64,000 bases of DNA from CAWAMR01 sp963783095 (GTDB taxonomy: Bacteria; Planctomycetota; Planctomycetia; Gemmatales; Gemmataceae): the NCBI GenBank assembly GCA_963783095.1, contig CAWAMR010000004.1, positions 186,001 to 250,000 of the forward strand. Direction: 5' to 3'. Both the position numbers and the translations under genes were made by a program. The notes below the pieces were generated by a model, which worked only from the letters and a program-made list of their open reading frames with translations, was not told the DNA's origin and did no database searches. Shown in pieces: positions 46,600-57,520 of the stretch; the stretch's first letter is position 1; every line of letters begins with the position of its first letter.

Positions 46600-49500
46600 T
46601 CAGCGCTTCAATCCTGCCTGAGCTTCCCTGGTTAGAAAAGCGTTCGGTTCTCCTTTGGCAAGCTCCTGCAACCACATGCGGGAATCCGGAGTATTGATCC
46701 AGTTCAGAGCCTGGATCGCTCGCAATTGTCGTCGGGCCTCTTTGCCGGGTTTGTAGAGTTGTGGAGAAGCCAATAGTCCTCGAACTCGTTGCTCATTTTC
46801 GGGGGAACGATGTTGTTTCAACGCTTCTTGTAAGAACGGAGCAGCGGATTCCCCTAGTCGTAACAACGATTTGTTGGCTTTATCCCGGATGGAATAGCGG
46901 TCATTATCCAGTTCACGAATCAACTTCTCGATCCTGCCCGATTTCTCTTTCTGGGCGGGTTTCAATTGTTCCCGCAAGAGTGCGATCGCCTCGTCGGGAT
47001 GAGCTGTTAGAGTGAAGATGGCTCGGTAGGCGGTGCCGGCGTCTTCATCGCCGAGGGCATCCCAGGTTGTCTGGCAGGGGAGGATGTTCGGCTCCGGGTT
47101 CAACTTCGCCGCCGCCGGCCAATCCCACAAAAGAATCGAAGAATCGGATCGTCCAGTGATGAGGGTTCGACTATCGGAGCCAAAGAGAAGACAACTGATG
47201 TCGCCCCGATGAGGAGCTCGGAACCGCGCGATCAAACTTCCGGTTTGCGCCTCGATCAATCCGATCGAATCGTATCTCCCGAATGCAAAAATGCTGTTGT
47301 CCGGAGAGCAAATGTAGCGTTGACCACTCCGATATTCCGGCGGAAGTTTACCCAATTGGGCAGAGTAGAGCCGGAAATTAGATCGAGGTCCATTATCGTC
47401 CCTGCGGATCCAGTTTTTGCCTTTCCAGGGAATGTCTACAGAGTCCCAAAGATTATTTTCTCGCTGCGGCGGTTCAATTCTTCGGATCCCCTTGCCGGTT
47501 GCCGAATCGCGCAGGGTGATCGATTCATCCTTTGCAATCGTTGCCAAACAGGTACTGTCGCCGGTGAAAGAAAGCCATACTTCACTTGCATCGGCTTTGG
47601 GTATCGACCAACACTCCTTGCCAGTGCTAAGTTCATGTATACTCAAGGATTTATCCGACAAACAGACAAACCATTTTCCATTCGGTGACAGTTGCAGATG
47701 AGGATACGCACCATTAAAACCTCCCTTAGAAAACTTCCAACGGTGTTTACCAGCCAGAATTTGAACCTTGTCGGGTCCCATATACCGCACCATGACCGAT
47801 TTCCCATCTGCGGCAATTTCGAATGAGCGTATGCCTCGCAGAGTTTCATCGAACCGGGGTAAGAACTCCTCGCGTTGTCCTTTAGTAAGATCCCAGACCG
47901 TCACCTCATTTTTCCGAAGAATGGCGAGCCAGCGATTGTCAGCGGATAAAGATAGACAAGATTCCTCCACATCATATTCGCGGAGCCCATCGTGTTGGCG
48001 ATACCTTTTTGAGACCTCGGCGACAGAAAAACGGCGGGTCAATTTTCCGGTTCGCGCCTCCCAAACGTACACATCAAGATCCTCCGTAACGGCCACAATC
48101 GTTTTTCCAGCATCGACAAAGCCAAAGCAATCATAGCGGACAAGACAGCCGTTTTTGGGCAATGGAGTTGGCAACAATTCTCCATTGATCGTGTCCCAGA
48201 CGCGCACCCCACCGTGGCTATCTCGTGAAAGCAGAATCTTCTCTTCGGGACTGAAGGCGATGCTGGAGATGGATCCCTGATGATGACCCAGCGAGTTTTG
48301 ATCTTTACCCGTTTCAACATGCTGGATCTGAAACGGCCTGGAAGTCACGATGGTCTTCCCATCCTCAATTAACTGCAAACCATAGGAATCCAGATGTCCA
48401 GAGGCGGACCGACGCAGACAACGACCCGAATCGAGAACGTAATGACGCAGACCGAGGATCGGGTCACTAATCAGCAGTGTGGCCTTGGAAGTGAACGCCA
48501 AATGCCAACGATCCCAACGTCCCAATTTGAAAGAGTGTCGGAGCAACCAGTTATCGACGCCCCATCCTCCGGAAAGATCCTTTCCGGTGTCGATTTCTCG
48601 AACCTGGAGATGGCCGTGATTGTCGATTGCAGCAGCATATTTCCCGTCGGGCGACAACACGAATTTCCACGCTGAGAAATCCCATGCGCGTCGTTCTTTG
48701 CGAGTGGTCATATCCCAAAAGACAAGGTCTCCACCCGCGGATTCCAAGTTCTCGGCTTTAGCTTGCGGCCACCCCAGTACCGGCTTGCCGCAGTAGTCGA
48801 TGCTCTCGTCGGATTCCAAATTCGCGGCTTTACCCTGTGGGGAAGATTTTGACACCTTCCTTATCGCGCCAAGAGTCTTGCTGTCGGCGGACCAACAAAA
48901 GGTTTTGAATCGAGCGTTTGGATACTCGAATTCCGTTGTCACTTTCCCCGATGCCAGATCGCAGACACGGACGAAACTTCCGAATGTGGTCGCTAGCGTT
49001 CGTGCATCGGGAGAAAGAGCCGACTCCGTCGAACTTGGAAGTTGATAGGCTTGCTTTCCCGTTTCGAGATCCCAAACGATTGGAATAGTTCCGTCCATTT
49101 TTGCTGTTCCTGGGGTGACTCGACGGAATTCGAGATGATCGGGCGTGAGGAACTGTTTGCCGTTGAACAAGAAGCCGCACTCATCCACCTTGAAACACGC
49201 CTTTTCAGGAGAAATCTGCTGCACGATTTTACCGGATGCGGTATCGAGCAACACCATTTGATGCCGAGTCCACTGGATGGGACTGCGAATCACCATCAGC
49301 CGTTGGCCATCGAGAGAAAACGACAGCCCATCGGTCACTGTGTCATCGTCCTGCTCAAGAGACCGAGCCCACAACTCTTTCCCCGTTTTTCGATCCCAGA
49401 GCCGAATCACCAAGCGTTCGTCTACCGAGTTGCCTTCGCTGGTTGCGAACATCTTGCCATCGCGGGAAACCACCGAGTCAAAATGGCTGAACGCAAAAAA

Positions 49501-49653
49501 GCTGAACGAAGGTCGAAACCGTGTGGTTCCCAGGCGGGCGATCGCGCCGTCTGGAAGAGGATCGCCGTAACGGTCCATCGGTGGCAGCTCGGCCGCGAAT
49601 GATGTGAAAGTGAATGCAAGTACCAACGTGGAAGAGCCAAGATACACGGACAT
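46600..49653 (-). CDS. Secreted WD40 repeat protein with HEAT-like tail
   Basis: 1017 residues without a frameshift. Signal sequence MSVYLGSSTLVLAFTFTSFA, then ELPPMDRYGDPLPDGAIARL, the standard opening of planctomycete WD40 proteins. Many propeller blades: RLVIRLWDRKTGKELWARS, SISSIAFSPEEKILLSRDSH, GGVRVWDTINGELLP, ADNRWLAILRKNEVTVWDLT, CLLFGSDSRTLITGRSDSSI. The tail (from about 895) is the same HEAT-like module as in the 40.6-kb protein: LIRELDNDRYSIRDKANKSL and LRAIQALNWINTPDSRMWLQ. The frame is open upstream to 49827 with ATG at 49785; I start at 49653 because the signal peptide begins there. A paralogue of the 40.6-kb gene. Confidence 0.85.
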   Translation of the reverse strand: MSVYLGSSTLVLAFTFTSFAAELPPMDRYGDPLPDGAIARLGTTRFRPSFSFFAFSHFDSVVSRDGKMFATSEGNSVDERLVIRLWDRKTGKELWARSLEQDDDTVTDGLSFSLDGQRLMVIRSPIQWTRHQMVLLDTASGKIVQQISPEKACFKVDECGFLFNGKQFLTPDHLEFRRVTPGTAKMDGTIPIVWDLETGKQAYQLPSSTESALSPDARTLATTFGSFVRVCDLASGKVTTEFEYPNARFKTFCWSADSKTLGAIRKVSKSSPQGKAANLESDESIDYCGKPVLGWPQAKAENLESAGGDLVFWDMTTRKERRAWDFSAWKFVLSPDGKYAAAIDNHGHLQVREIDTGKDLSGGWGVDNWLLRHSFKLGRWDRWHLAFTSKATLLISDPILGLRHYVLDSGRCLRRSASGHLDSYGLQLIEDGKTIVTSRPFQIQHVETGKDQNSLGHHQGSISSIAFSPEEKILLSRDSHGGVRVWDTINGELLPTPLPKNGCLVRYDCFGFVDAGKTIVAVTEDLDVYVWEARTGKLTRRFSVAEVSKRYRQHDGLREYDVEESCLSLSADNRWLAILRKNEVTVWDLTKGQREEFLPRFDETLRGIRSFEIAADGKSVMVRYMGPDKVQILAGKHRWKFSKGGFNGAYPHLQLSPNGKWFVCLSDKSLSIHELSTGKECWSIPKADASEVWLSFTGDSTCLATIAKDESITLRDSATGKGIRRIEPPQRENNLWDSVDIPWKGKNWIRRDDNGPRSNFRLYSAQLGKLPPEYRSGQRYICSPDNSIFAFGRYDSIGLIEAQTGSLIARFRAPHRGDISCLLFGSDSRTLITGRSDSSILLWDWPAAAKLNPEPNILPCQTTWDALGDEDAGTAYRAIFTLTAHPDEAIALLREQLKPAQKEKSGRIEKLIRELDNDRYSIRDKANKSLLRLGESAAPFLQEALKQHRSPENEQRVRGLLASPQLYKPGKEARRQLRAIQALNWINTPDSRMWLQELAKGEPNAFLTREAQAGLKR

Positions 49654-49866
49654 GAGGCGTTTCCCCCATCCTGGAGCAAGACGTGCATGTTTCAAGAATT
49701 CAACCCTCGCTTGTACTGCGGGCTCCCTGGAGCTGTTCGGGGCGTCCGGGGTGAGCCCGCACGCAAGCAAGGTTCGAAAGTTCATGAATGTCAATTGTCC
49801 CTTTTCATCCGACTTTCGCAAGTCCAATTGATGGTCATCAGACTCGGAATGTTCGCCAGGGCGTTC

Positions 49867-50106
49867 TCACAACCCTGGAACAAACTGCCGTGCCCATTCC
49901 ATCTCGTTTTCGGTCAACGGCGGTTCGGGGATCTCCTGATAGATGTACTTGCCGTAGCCGCCGGCATCATAGGTTCGATCCAACACTGCTTTGAGATCGA
50001 GCGAAACCGGCCCATCCGGAGCCGTGAGTGGGACTGGAATGGTCGGCATCGGTTCGCGGAGGCCAAAAGGCCAAACGCCAACGCGGGGCCGATCTTCGCG
50101 GCAATG
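49867..50106 (-). pseudogene. C-terminal remnant of a DUF4058 gene
   Basis: About 79 codons reading GVWPFGLREPMPTIPVPLTA, PDGPVSLDLKAVLDRTYDAG, GYGKYIYQEIPEPPLTENEM, EWARQFVPGL. This is the C-terminus of DUF4058 proteins (normally about 250 residues), with their PFSIRDPLPTIPVPL-like motif and the closing 'YIY...PP...WA'. The 5' two thirds are missing. The remnant begins directly after the stop of the large CxxCH gene and is in the same reading frame. An ATG at 50049 would give a 60-residue product. I see this as the trace of a deletion or insertion junction at about 50100. Confidence 0.6.
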
Positions 50107-53100
50107 TCACTCCTTCTTCAGCCCGAATTGCAATCCCTCGCCTTTGAGTCGAAGGAATAATCCGTGCTCATCGCTTCGATTCGCCACCTTGATTACCACA
50201 GTGTTCGAGCCTTCTTTCAACTCCACTTCAATTCGGTCGTTGTCGGGCACTGCCTTGCGCGGCGTGCTCGACTCATGAACTCGCTTGCCGTTGACCCACA
50301 CGCGCATTGTGTCATCTGCTCCCACGAGAATCACCGCCTTCTGTGCCTTCGGAGAATCTACATGAGCCATCGCGTAAGCGGAGGCACCCTTCTTGCTGAA
50401 CGCTGCCCGAAGATTCAGAAAGCCGTTCGGTTCAGTACTCCGCCGCTCCCAGCTGAGCATTCGTTTCAATTCGTCGCGGTATTTCATTTGCGGATGGCTT
50501 TCGATTTCCGGCCCGTACTCGGTTTGCAGATCCCGGCCGAATGGACCAACGACCAGGAACTCCGTGACCATGCCGCGCAACGACTCCTGTGACTCCCGGC
50601 TCTTCAAAAATGCAACCAGATCGATGAACTGATCGAAGGTTAATTGCGACACGACGTTATCGGGCATCAGCGATAGCTTCGAAGCGGTTAATTCTTCGAG
50701 ATCGTTGCGAAGGATCGTTGTATCCTTGCCATTGGCATCGCGGATGACGATCTCCGCCGGTTTGTCGATGACCTTGAGACCTGTGAAAGTCTGGCCGTTC
50801 TTGGTTGTGGCTTTGAACGACTGAAACCCTTCCTTGATTTCCTTGCTCGGCTCGATGATCGATTCCATGATCTTCTCGATCGTGCCGGTTTCCCACAATT
50901 TGGTAAGGTCCGGCCCAATCTGTCCCCCGAGCCCTTCGAGTTTGTGACAGTTGACACAGGCGAGTTGCTTCGAGTTCAGATAGATCATCTTGCCGCGCTG
51001 GGCGCTGCCGCGTGTCCGCACCAACTGCCGAACTCTCTCAATTTCTCCAGGCTGCGCCGAAAGCAGCAAGCCGCCTTTCATCACTTCTGTGAGCATCTGT
51101 TTGAGTTCGGGATGTTTTTCGCCGTGCTTGCGCAGGGCCTCGGAAACTTGCGGTAGAAGATCCTTCGTCAATTTCTTGTCGACGAACCGTTGTCCGATGA
51201 TTTTCGCGCCTTCGGGCCGGGTGCCCAGAATCTGCACGGCCTCGCTCTGCAAGCCGGCATCCGATGATTCCAACAGCTTTTCGGCAAGCGCAGGCGTCGA
51301 TGCCGGATCGATGGCAGCGAGCGCTCGTAGCGCCTCGATGCGCAAAAACGCAGGATGATCGGCGCTCGAGCAATTCTTTGAGCACTGCGGAACTCGACCT
51401 GTCATTGAGTTGCCGAAGCGCCTTGATGATGGCCACCCGCTCCTCGCCCGATCGTTTGTCGTCGCCCAGTGCCTGAATAAGCCGGGGCGCGGCTTCGACG
51501 ATTTTCCCTTTCTCGATCGCCTTGATCGCGGTGAGTCGAACGGCATCCTGCGGGGAATCGAGCCAGGTCGTCAAGACATTGGAAACCTTCGCGCCCTTTA
51601 GATTGCCCGTGTCGGCGAGAACCTCTATCACTGCGGTTTGCACTTCGATCGGCTCCTTGACGCGCGTGACCAGAAATTCCAGCAAAGGAGTAAGTGAGAC
51701 CGGCGGATCGAACAGGTAATTCGAGTAAGACTTGATCAGTGCCACACGCTGTTCCACACTCAGGTGCGGATCGGCAAGCATTTCCGGTATCGCCTCGGCA
51801 CCGTCCTTGGTCCGCAACGTCAAAAACGCGGCCACGACCTTGTCTCGATCGACGTCTTTGCCGGACTTGGCCGCACTGATGAGTTGTTGAATGCCGCGTT
51901 TGCCCGTTCGTTCGATGGCCCGCACAATGCCATCGGTCAGATAAACGCATTTGCCCTCATCGAACTTGTAGGCTTCAACGAGAACCTCCGCAGCGTTGTC
52001 CGCATTGATTCTTCCGATCGCCAACATGATCGCTCTGCGCACGGCAAGGTCGTGATCGCCCATGACTTTCAATAGCACGTTGTGAGCTTGCTGATCCCCG
52101 GTCGCACAATGAAGCGCCAATCCTTCGACGGCGACACGGCGAATGTTGGGGTCGATGTCCCAGATCGCTCCGAAGCAAGTTCTTTTTGCATCGTCATTCC
52201 ACAGCGTTTGAACGATTCCCAGCGCCGTCAGCCGAGCAGGGATTCGGCGCATCCTTATCCGCAACCAACTCCGAAAGCGCTACGCGATTTTTCTCGCCCC
52301 GGCGAACCAGTTCCGAGCGAACCACATCACGGATCGTCGAATCTTCACTGCCAAGCAACCCGAGCAATTCCGCGTCGGTTTTCTTGAGAACCTCAGCCCA
52401 CGAATTCATCGCCCGTCGCTCGATCGCCGGGGTCTCCTTCTCTGCTCCCGGTACATCTCCACCGGCCCATGTGACGCGATAAATTCTCCCATGTTGGCCA
52501 TCGCCGAATAATCTGCCCGCGCCTCCGGAATCGGTTCGCCAGTCGGCGATGTAGATCGCACCATCGGGGCCAGTCAGCATTTGGCAGGGACGGAAAAGCG
52601 GATCATCGCTTCGGAGGAACTCAAACTCGCTGACAGCCTTGAACGTCGAAAAGCTCGGCTCAACCTTGTAGGCGCGAATCAGCTTGCGAAAGACATCGGG
52701 ATAGTAGAGCCAGCCTCGATAGAAGGCAGGAAGTTGGGTGTCGTTATAGATCAATAGTCCTGCCGGTGCTCCCCGGCCCGTCTTCAACATGGGCGGCATT
52801 TTCCCCGGTAATTCACCGTATACCGCGCCGCGCACGGGATCGGGCCGGCAACAGCGTGCCGCCTTGATAGAGCCGCCAGCCAAAATCGCTTTCCTCGGCG
52901 ACGTGCATGAGCCGGCAGCCTGTAAATTTACTGCCGTCCTCGTTGTCGTTATCGACGTGAAACCAGTTAAAGTTCTCGTCGCAAACGATGTCGCGGTAGG
53001 GGTTGCGATAGCCGATCGAATAGGTCTGCATTTTGGACCCATCCAGCTGGCAACGGAAAACCCCGCCCGTCCGCAGCACCGTAGCCCTGCTGCCGTCGGA

Positions 53101-53829
53101 GCCTTCCACATAGTTGTCGTCATCGCCGGCGGTGATGTAGAGCCAGCCATCGTTGCCGATGCTCAGTCCGGATACTTGATGGTGGTGGAATCCGCAAAAT
53201 CCTTGCGCGATGATTTGCGGTTTGGCGTTCTTGTTGTCGCCCTTGATGATGTCGGCCAGTTTCCATCGGCGCACGGTGCTTCGGCTCGCGGTATAGAGCC
53301 AGCCGTCGTGAATCAAAAGACTCGATGGCAACTCATCTTCGAGAATTACTCTGGCCTGATCGAATACGCCTTTTTCGGGGTTGTAGGTCAAGACCTTGAT
53401 GAGATCCTTGACCTTCTTTCTCATGGTGGCGACCGAACGGGTGGTGCCATCCTTGTAAGTGAGTTTCTCCGGTGTCTCCGGCCAGGTGTTGGAATCCGGG
53501 GTCCATTCGAGGACGAAGAGAGTGCCGTCGGGGCCAAAACGCATCCCCACGGGGTTGATGATCGTCGGAGCGTCCGCAACGATTTCAACTTTGAAACCTT
53601 CGGGGGTGCGATAACCTTTGAGCCTGGGATCGAATTTACCCTGATCGACGAACTTCATGCCCTTGGGCATTGGAAGCATTGGGGATTCCGGCTTGGTGAA
53701 GTCCGTTTTCGTTTCGGATGCCGGTTGAGCTGCAAGATCGTTCCAAGTCAACGCATGCTGCGCTGAATAAAACCCGCAAGATATCAAGAGCAGGCCGATG
53801 GCCAAGATAAACCGCGACAAATGCTTCAT
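50107..53829 (-). CDS. PVC-type haem-binding CxxCH protein (frameshifted)
   Basis: Secreted protein of about 1240 residues. Signal peptide (RFILAIGLLLISCGFYSAQH), N-terminal glucose-dehydrogenase-like propeller (LKGYRTPEGFKVEIVADAPT; VGMRFGPDGTLFVLEWTPDS; HHHQVSGLSIGNDGWLYITA; PCQMLTGPDGAIYIADWRTD), a long HEAT-like helical middle (VYLTDGIVRAIERTGKRGIQ; AVRLTAIKAIEKGKIVEAAP), then the c-type cytochrome signature in KQLACVNCHKLEGLGGQIGP and a C-terminal beta domain (VILVGADDTMRVWVNGKRVH). Three shifts (near 52830, 52245 and 51370) break the frame. Planctomycetes carry many of these; they are thought to oxidise sugars. The start is ATG 53829. Confidence 0.8.
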
Positions 53830-54004
53830 CCGAAGGTCTCCGGTCGAGCCGAGATTCAAGTCGATTGTGTTCAGGGTAGCTTAAATGATTGGACGTGGGG
53901 AGAGGGAATCGAGTTCCGGGTTCGCTTTTGAGCGGGACGGAGACCCGGGGAGATGTTTGCCAAAGTGGAAAAATCTCTGAATGCCAGGTATTCATCGTGG
54001 CCCA

Positions 54005-54300
54005 CTAACGTCGCCGCGACCGCGCCTTGTTGCTGGTTCCTCGCTTGACCATCTTCTTGACCCACTCCACGGTAATCCTGGAGAGCCACTCCTGCAAGAC
54101 CCAGATCACATTGGAGTGATACTTGCCCCAGCGATCGCGAAGTCGGAACGACAAAGTGTGATCGCGTGGTACCCGACCACCGCCATAATCCCCGTGACTG
54201 CCCCAACGACATCGTATTCAGGGAAAGCTTCTTGGATGACCTGGGTCGCATACGCCATCTCGTCGTTCGACGCTTTGCGATTGGAATGGCTGCCCTTCAC
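54005..54300 (-). CDS. Hypothetical ~98-residue protein (one frameshift)
   Basis: With a GTG start at 54300 the protein reads NRKASNDEMAYATQVIQEAF, PEYDVVGAVTGIMAVVGYHA, ITLCRSDF, then after a one-base shift near 54130 RDRWGKYHSNVIWVLQEWLS, RITVEWVKKMVKRGTSNKAR and SRRR. Both sides have natural composition (amphipathic helices, basic tail), while the alternative frames do not. I do not recognise the family. The basic C-terminus may bind nucleic acid. It is on the same strand as the neighbouring genes but about 175 bp from the CxxCH gene start. Confidence 0.4.
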
Positions 54301-54344
54301 GTCTTGCCCTCAGCATCAACTATCGAATATCTCGGCCGCCGGGC

Positions 54345-54684
54345 CTAGTCAAGTGGGTCGGCGACTGCAGCAACAGGCTTTATCCGGAGTGATTTTTGCA
54401 TAATCGGCGATCCAGCGTCGCTGCTCCGGCGTTTCAGGAACGGCGCAACCCCCCGTGCTTCGCCAACTCGCTCAATGGCTGTTGCCGGCTCTACACCCGA
54501 CAGGATGAGAAGGTTCCCCTCCTTAAGCTTCCGGTTCTTGCGCAGCGCCCGATCCAGTCATCCCCTGCGACGACAGCGGCGGGATAACAATGACCTCCGA
54601 ATCGGGTTGCTCCGGATGGCTGGCGTCGTCGCTAAATTCGAGCAGATAATCCAATGAAATGGCAGTGGTGGGATCAGGGTTCAT
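54345..54684 (-). CDS. Small hypothetical protein(s) upstream of 54-kb orphan
   Basis: The best-supported part is 54523-54684: ATG at 54684 with AAGGA eight bases upstream, product MNPDPTTAISLDYLLEFSDD, ASHPEQPDSEVIVIPPLSSQ, GMTGSGAAQEPEA, an acidic and Pro/Ser-rich peptide of about 53 residues. Downstream, 54345 to about 54480 can be read (with one base removed from a G-run) as LSELAKHGGCAVPETPEQRR, WIADYAKITPDKACCCSRRP ending T, a Cys-rich tail preceded by AAGGAGG at 54510. I recognise neither. They could be two small genes of one operon. Confidence 0.35.
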
Positions 54685-54779
54685 CGGAAGGTTCCTTGAG
54701 GAAAAGCCGCTGTCGGATGATGACCTCGCCAGCAAATAGAATCTCTACCCAGTATAGCCCTGCGGCCGGAGGCAGATGC

Positions 54780-56802
54780 CTATTTCGCTTTCGCAGATTC
54801 CGCGTCCCGGCTCCATTTGCACAACCAGAGGAGCGAGGTATCGCGGAGTGTCACAAGATAGGATGGAGCGACGAAAATAGCCTGAACGAAGTCGCTGGTC
54901 GCACTAATGTAGTCGTGCTGCTGAGACAACGCCGCACTACGATGAAGCCAGATCGGCGTATAGTTGGGGTCGAGTCGAATCGCCTGAGTATAATCCTGGA
55001 TTGCCTTGTCAAAATCCCGCTTTCTTGCCCAGGTTTGACCGCGATGGAAGAAGTTAGCTGGATCCTTGGGTTCGAGGCGAATGGCGCGGTCGTAATCGGC
55101 AATGGCCTTGTCGAATTCCTTTTTGTCGAGCCATTCATTCCCGCGATTTCCAACGAAAGCCGCGCAGTTGGGATCGATGCGAATGGCTTTGTCATAATCG
55201 GCGATCGCTTTATCGTACTCTTCCTTGTCTGACCACGTGTTGGCGCGGTTGTTGAAAGCCCATGCAAAATCGGGAGTAACCTTGAGAAGTGCGGTGAAAT
55301 CCCGGATGGCCGCATCGTATTCTTTCAATTCCTTCAAGCTGGTTGCTCTATTGCACCACGCTTGCGTGGACGAGGGATCAATCTGGAGAGACCGGTTGAA
55401 ATCCGAGATCGCCTTGACGTAGTCTTTTTTTTCCGCCCACGCAACTCCCCGACTGTAGAACGCAACGGAGTTTTGGGGATCAACACGGAGTATCTCGTTG
55501 TAAATGGCTATGGCTTTGTCGTATTCTTTCGCATTCATATGAAGAACCGCCCGATTGTTCAGGCCGTGAGTTTCCTTCGGATCGAGTCGACTGGCCTCGG
55601 AGTAGTCTTCGATAGCTTTTTTGTGCTCGTTTTTGGCCATCCAGGCATCGCCGCGACTCAGGATCGGCAGGGTATTCTTGGGATCGCGACGAATGGCCTC
55701 GGTGTAATCCTGAATTGCCTTGTCGTAGTTCTTTCTGGCAGCCCACATCTGCCCGCGAATGAAGAAGATCATCGGGAATTTGGGATCGAGTTTGATCGCT
55801 TCATTGCAATCGGACATGGCATTTTCGAAGTCCTTGGAGAACTCCCTGGCAGCGCTGCGACCCAGATAGTAGTCGACATGCTTGGGATCGAGCCAGATGG
55901 CCGCGGTGAAATCTTTGATCGCCTTGCCATAGTCCGGCTGAAATGATCCTTGCATCCAGAATTCGGCCCGCTCTTCATAACCGATTGGGTTCTGCGGATC
56001 GACGCGAATCGCTTCGCTGTAATCCTCGATCGCTTTTTCAAAATTCGGCTTCGAAGACCAAACCCTTGCGCCTTCTGAAAGCAAGTGAGTAATTGGAATC
56101 GATGCGAATTGCATTGCTGTAATCGGAAATCGCTTTATCGTAATCTCGCTTGGCAAGCCAGATGTCGCCGCGCCGGCAGAAAAACCAAGGCTGCTTGGGG
56201 TCGAGCCGGATGACCTCGTTGTAATCCGCAATTGCCTTTTCATACTCCTCTTTCTCCAGCCAGGCGTCGCCTCGATTCCGCCAGGTCCACTCGTTTTTCG
56301 GGTCGAGGTGAATGCTTTCTCTGTAATCGGCAATCGCCTTGTCGTACTCCTGCTTCTGGAACCTGGCATGACCGCGATTTCTCCAGGCTTTTGCATCTTG
56401 CGGATTGAGCCGAATGGCCTCGCTGTAATCGGCGAAGGCCTTGTCGTAGTCGTGCTGATTCGCCCAGGCGTTGCCGCGCAGAAACCATGCCCAGCCCAGC
56501 TTTTTGTCGGCCTGGATCAAATCGGTGTAATACTTGAGAGCGTCTTGCGACAAAATGAAATCAGCTTTTTCGACCCAACCCTTCCGCAGAGCGTCTCGAA
56601 TCCGCAATCGGCCGTCTTTCTCTTCGATGACTCGCTGAACAAGCCCATTCAATTCGAATTGAACCTGTTTGCCATCAATGGAATCGGTGAGTTTGACATT
56701 CGCGGTTCTGGTCACGACATTCCGGTCAACCCAGGAATCGTCGGCGGCCAATGCTGAAAGCGAGCCGAAAACCACAGCCAATGTTGCAAGGAAAAACCGC
56801 AT
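54780..56802 (-). CDS. Secreted TPR-repeat protein (one frameshift)
   Basis: About 673 residues. Signal peptide MRFFLATLAVVFGSLSALAA, an SH3-like domain (TRTANVKLTDSIDGKQVQFE; KGWVEKADFILSQDALKYYT), then about 15 consecutive 34-residue TPR units with very regular spacing: AWRNRGHARFQKQEYDKAIA, DYRESIHLDPKNEWTWRNRG, AWFNNRANTWSDKEEYDKAI-like repeats down to NYTPIWLHRSAALSQQHDYI. A single shift near 56080 splits the array; the repeat phase is kept across it. It likely forms an extracytoplasmic protein-interaction scaffold. The start ATG at 56802 precedes the signal peptide; the frame is open 29 codons further upstream. Confidence 0.85.
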
Positions 56803-57117
56803 GCCAAACTCCCACAAGCGCGAACCACCTCGACCGATTGGGAGGTAATCTGGGATTACGCACTTGTCCAATTCGAGCAGATTCATCATTCACGTCAATA
56901 CCAAGATCCAATGGCGAAAGTGCCCAATGGATGAAATTGGGTAAGAACACTTGAATATGACGGTTTTTTTGAGGCTTCTTCCTGGACGTGACATTGAAGT
57001 AGACGCGTTACTCCGAAATGGGAATAGTACCTCAAGGGTGGTTCAACCGATTACAAGTGATTGAGTCGCATTCTCCCCCCGGAAGCCATTTTTGATCAAC
57101 ACAACGGGGCACTAACC
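56803..57117. other. Divergent promoter region, no gene
   Basis: 315 bp between the divergent TPR gene and a hypothetical gene. It must carry both promoters. I see no hairpin, repeat or conserved operator word and no credible ORF; an open frame continues upstream of the TPR start but lacks coding character. Confidence 0.5.
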
Positions 57118-57519
57118 ATGAACACACGAAGCGTTCAACTTATCGATCAGTCCCGGAGAGTCTTGGCAACCGCTCAAGTTTCCGACGAGTGCGACTACTT
57201 CGGGGGAAATATCGATCTCGCCTGTACTCCACTTCCCATTCGCACAATGTTCGAGGAATTCGAGGAGATCGTTAACGGGCAAATGTTCACGTTCTTCGAT
57301 GACGATGGATCTGCTAATGGCCTACTATCGTGCAAGGTGATCGGATCAATAGATCGGCGTCTTCTTTTCCGTGGCAGCCATGCGCGAAGATCAAATACAA
57401 TCCCAGTCCGACCAGCAAAAGCCCGCACAACCCGTAAGCATCGGAAGTTAGCCGGAATGCACAAGCTCGGCCGCAACAGTACTCTGAGTTTCACTCTTGA
57501 CGTCCCTCGAAACGGGTAA
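57118..57519 (+). CDS. Hypothetical protein, C-terminal half doubtful
   Basis: The ATG at 57118 gives 133 residues. The first 65 look real and conserved in style (SVQLIDQSRRVLATAQVSDE, CDYFGGNIDLACTPLPIRTM, FEEFEEIVNGQMFTFFDDDG): a small domain with acidic clusters, seen in planctomycete hypotheticals. After about 57310 the frame becomes Arg-rich and loses character, while the opposite strand of 57314-57443 reads as a membrane peptide. The gene may therefore be truncated and run by chance into unrelated DNA. It is convergent with the dehydrogenase gene. Confidence 0.5.
   Translation: MNTRSVQLIDQSRRVLATAQVSDECDYFGGNIDLACTPLPIRTMFEEFEEIVNGQMFTFFDDDGSANGLLSCKVIGSIDRRLLFRGSHARRSNTIPVRPAKARTTRKHRKLAGMHKLGRNSTLSFTLDVPRNG
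57314..57443 (-). pseudogene. Possible small membrane-protein fragment
   Basis: On the minus strand the frame reads SDAYGLCGLLLVGLGLYLIF, then AHGCHGKEDADLLIRSPCTI and VGH, stop at 57314. It has one strong hydrophobic helix followed by a Cys/His/acid-rich tail. No ATG is in frame and a stop lies a short way upstream, so it would be a fragment. It overlaps the weak C-terminal half of the plus-strand hypothetical gene; only one of the two can be real coding. No family recognised. Confidence 0.3.
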
Positions 57520-57520
57520 T

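Noticed and set aside
52789..53766. 325-residue plus-strand frame
   Set aside because: Shadow of the propeller domain of the CxxCH protein on the minus strand.
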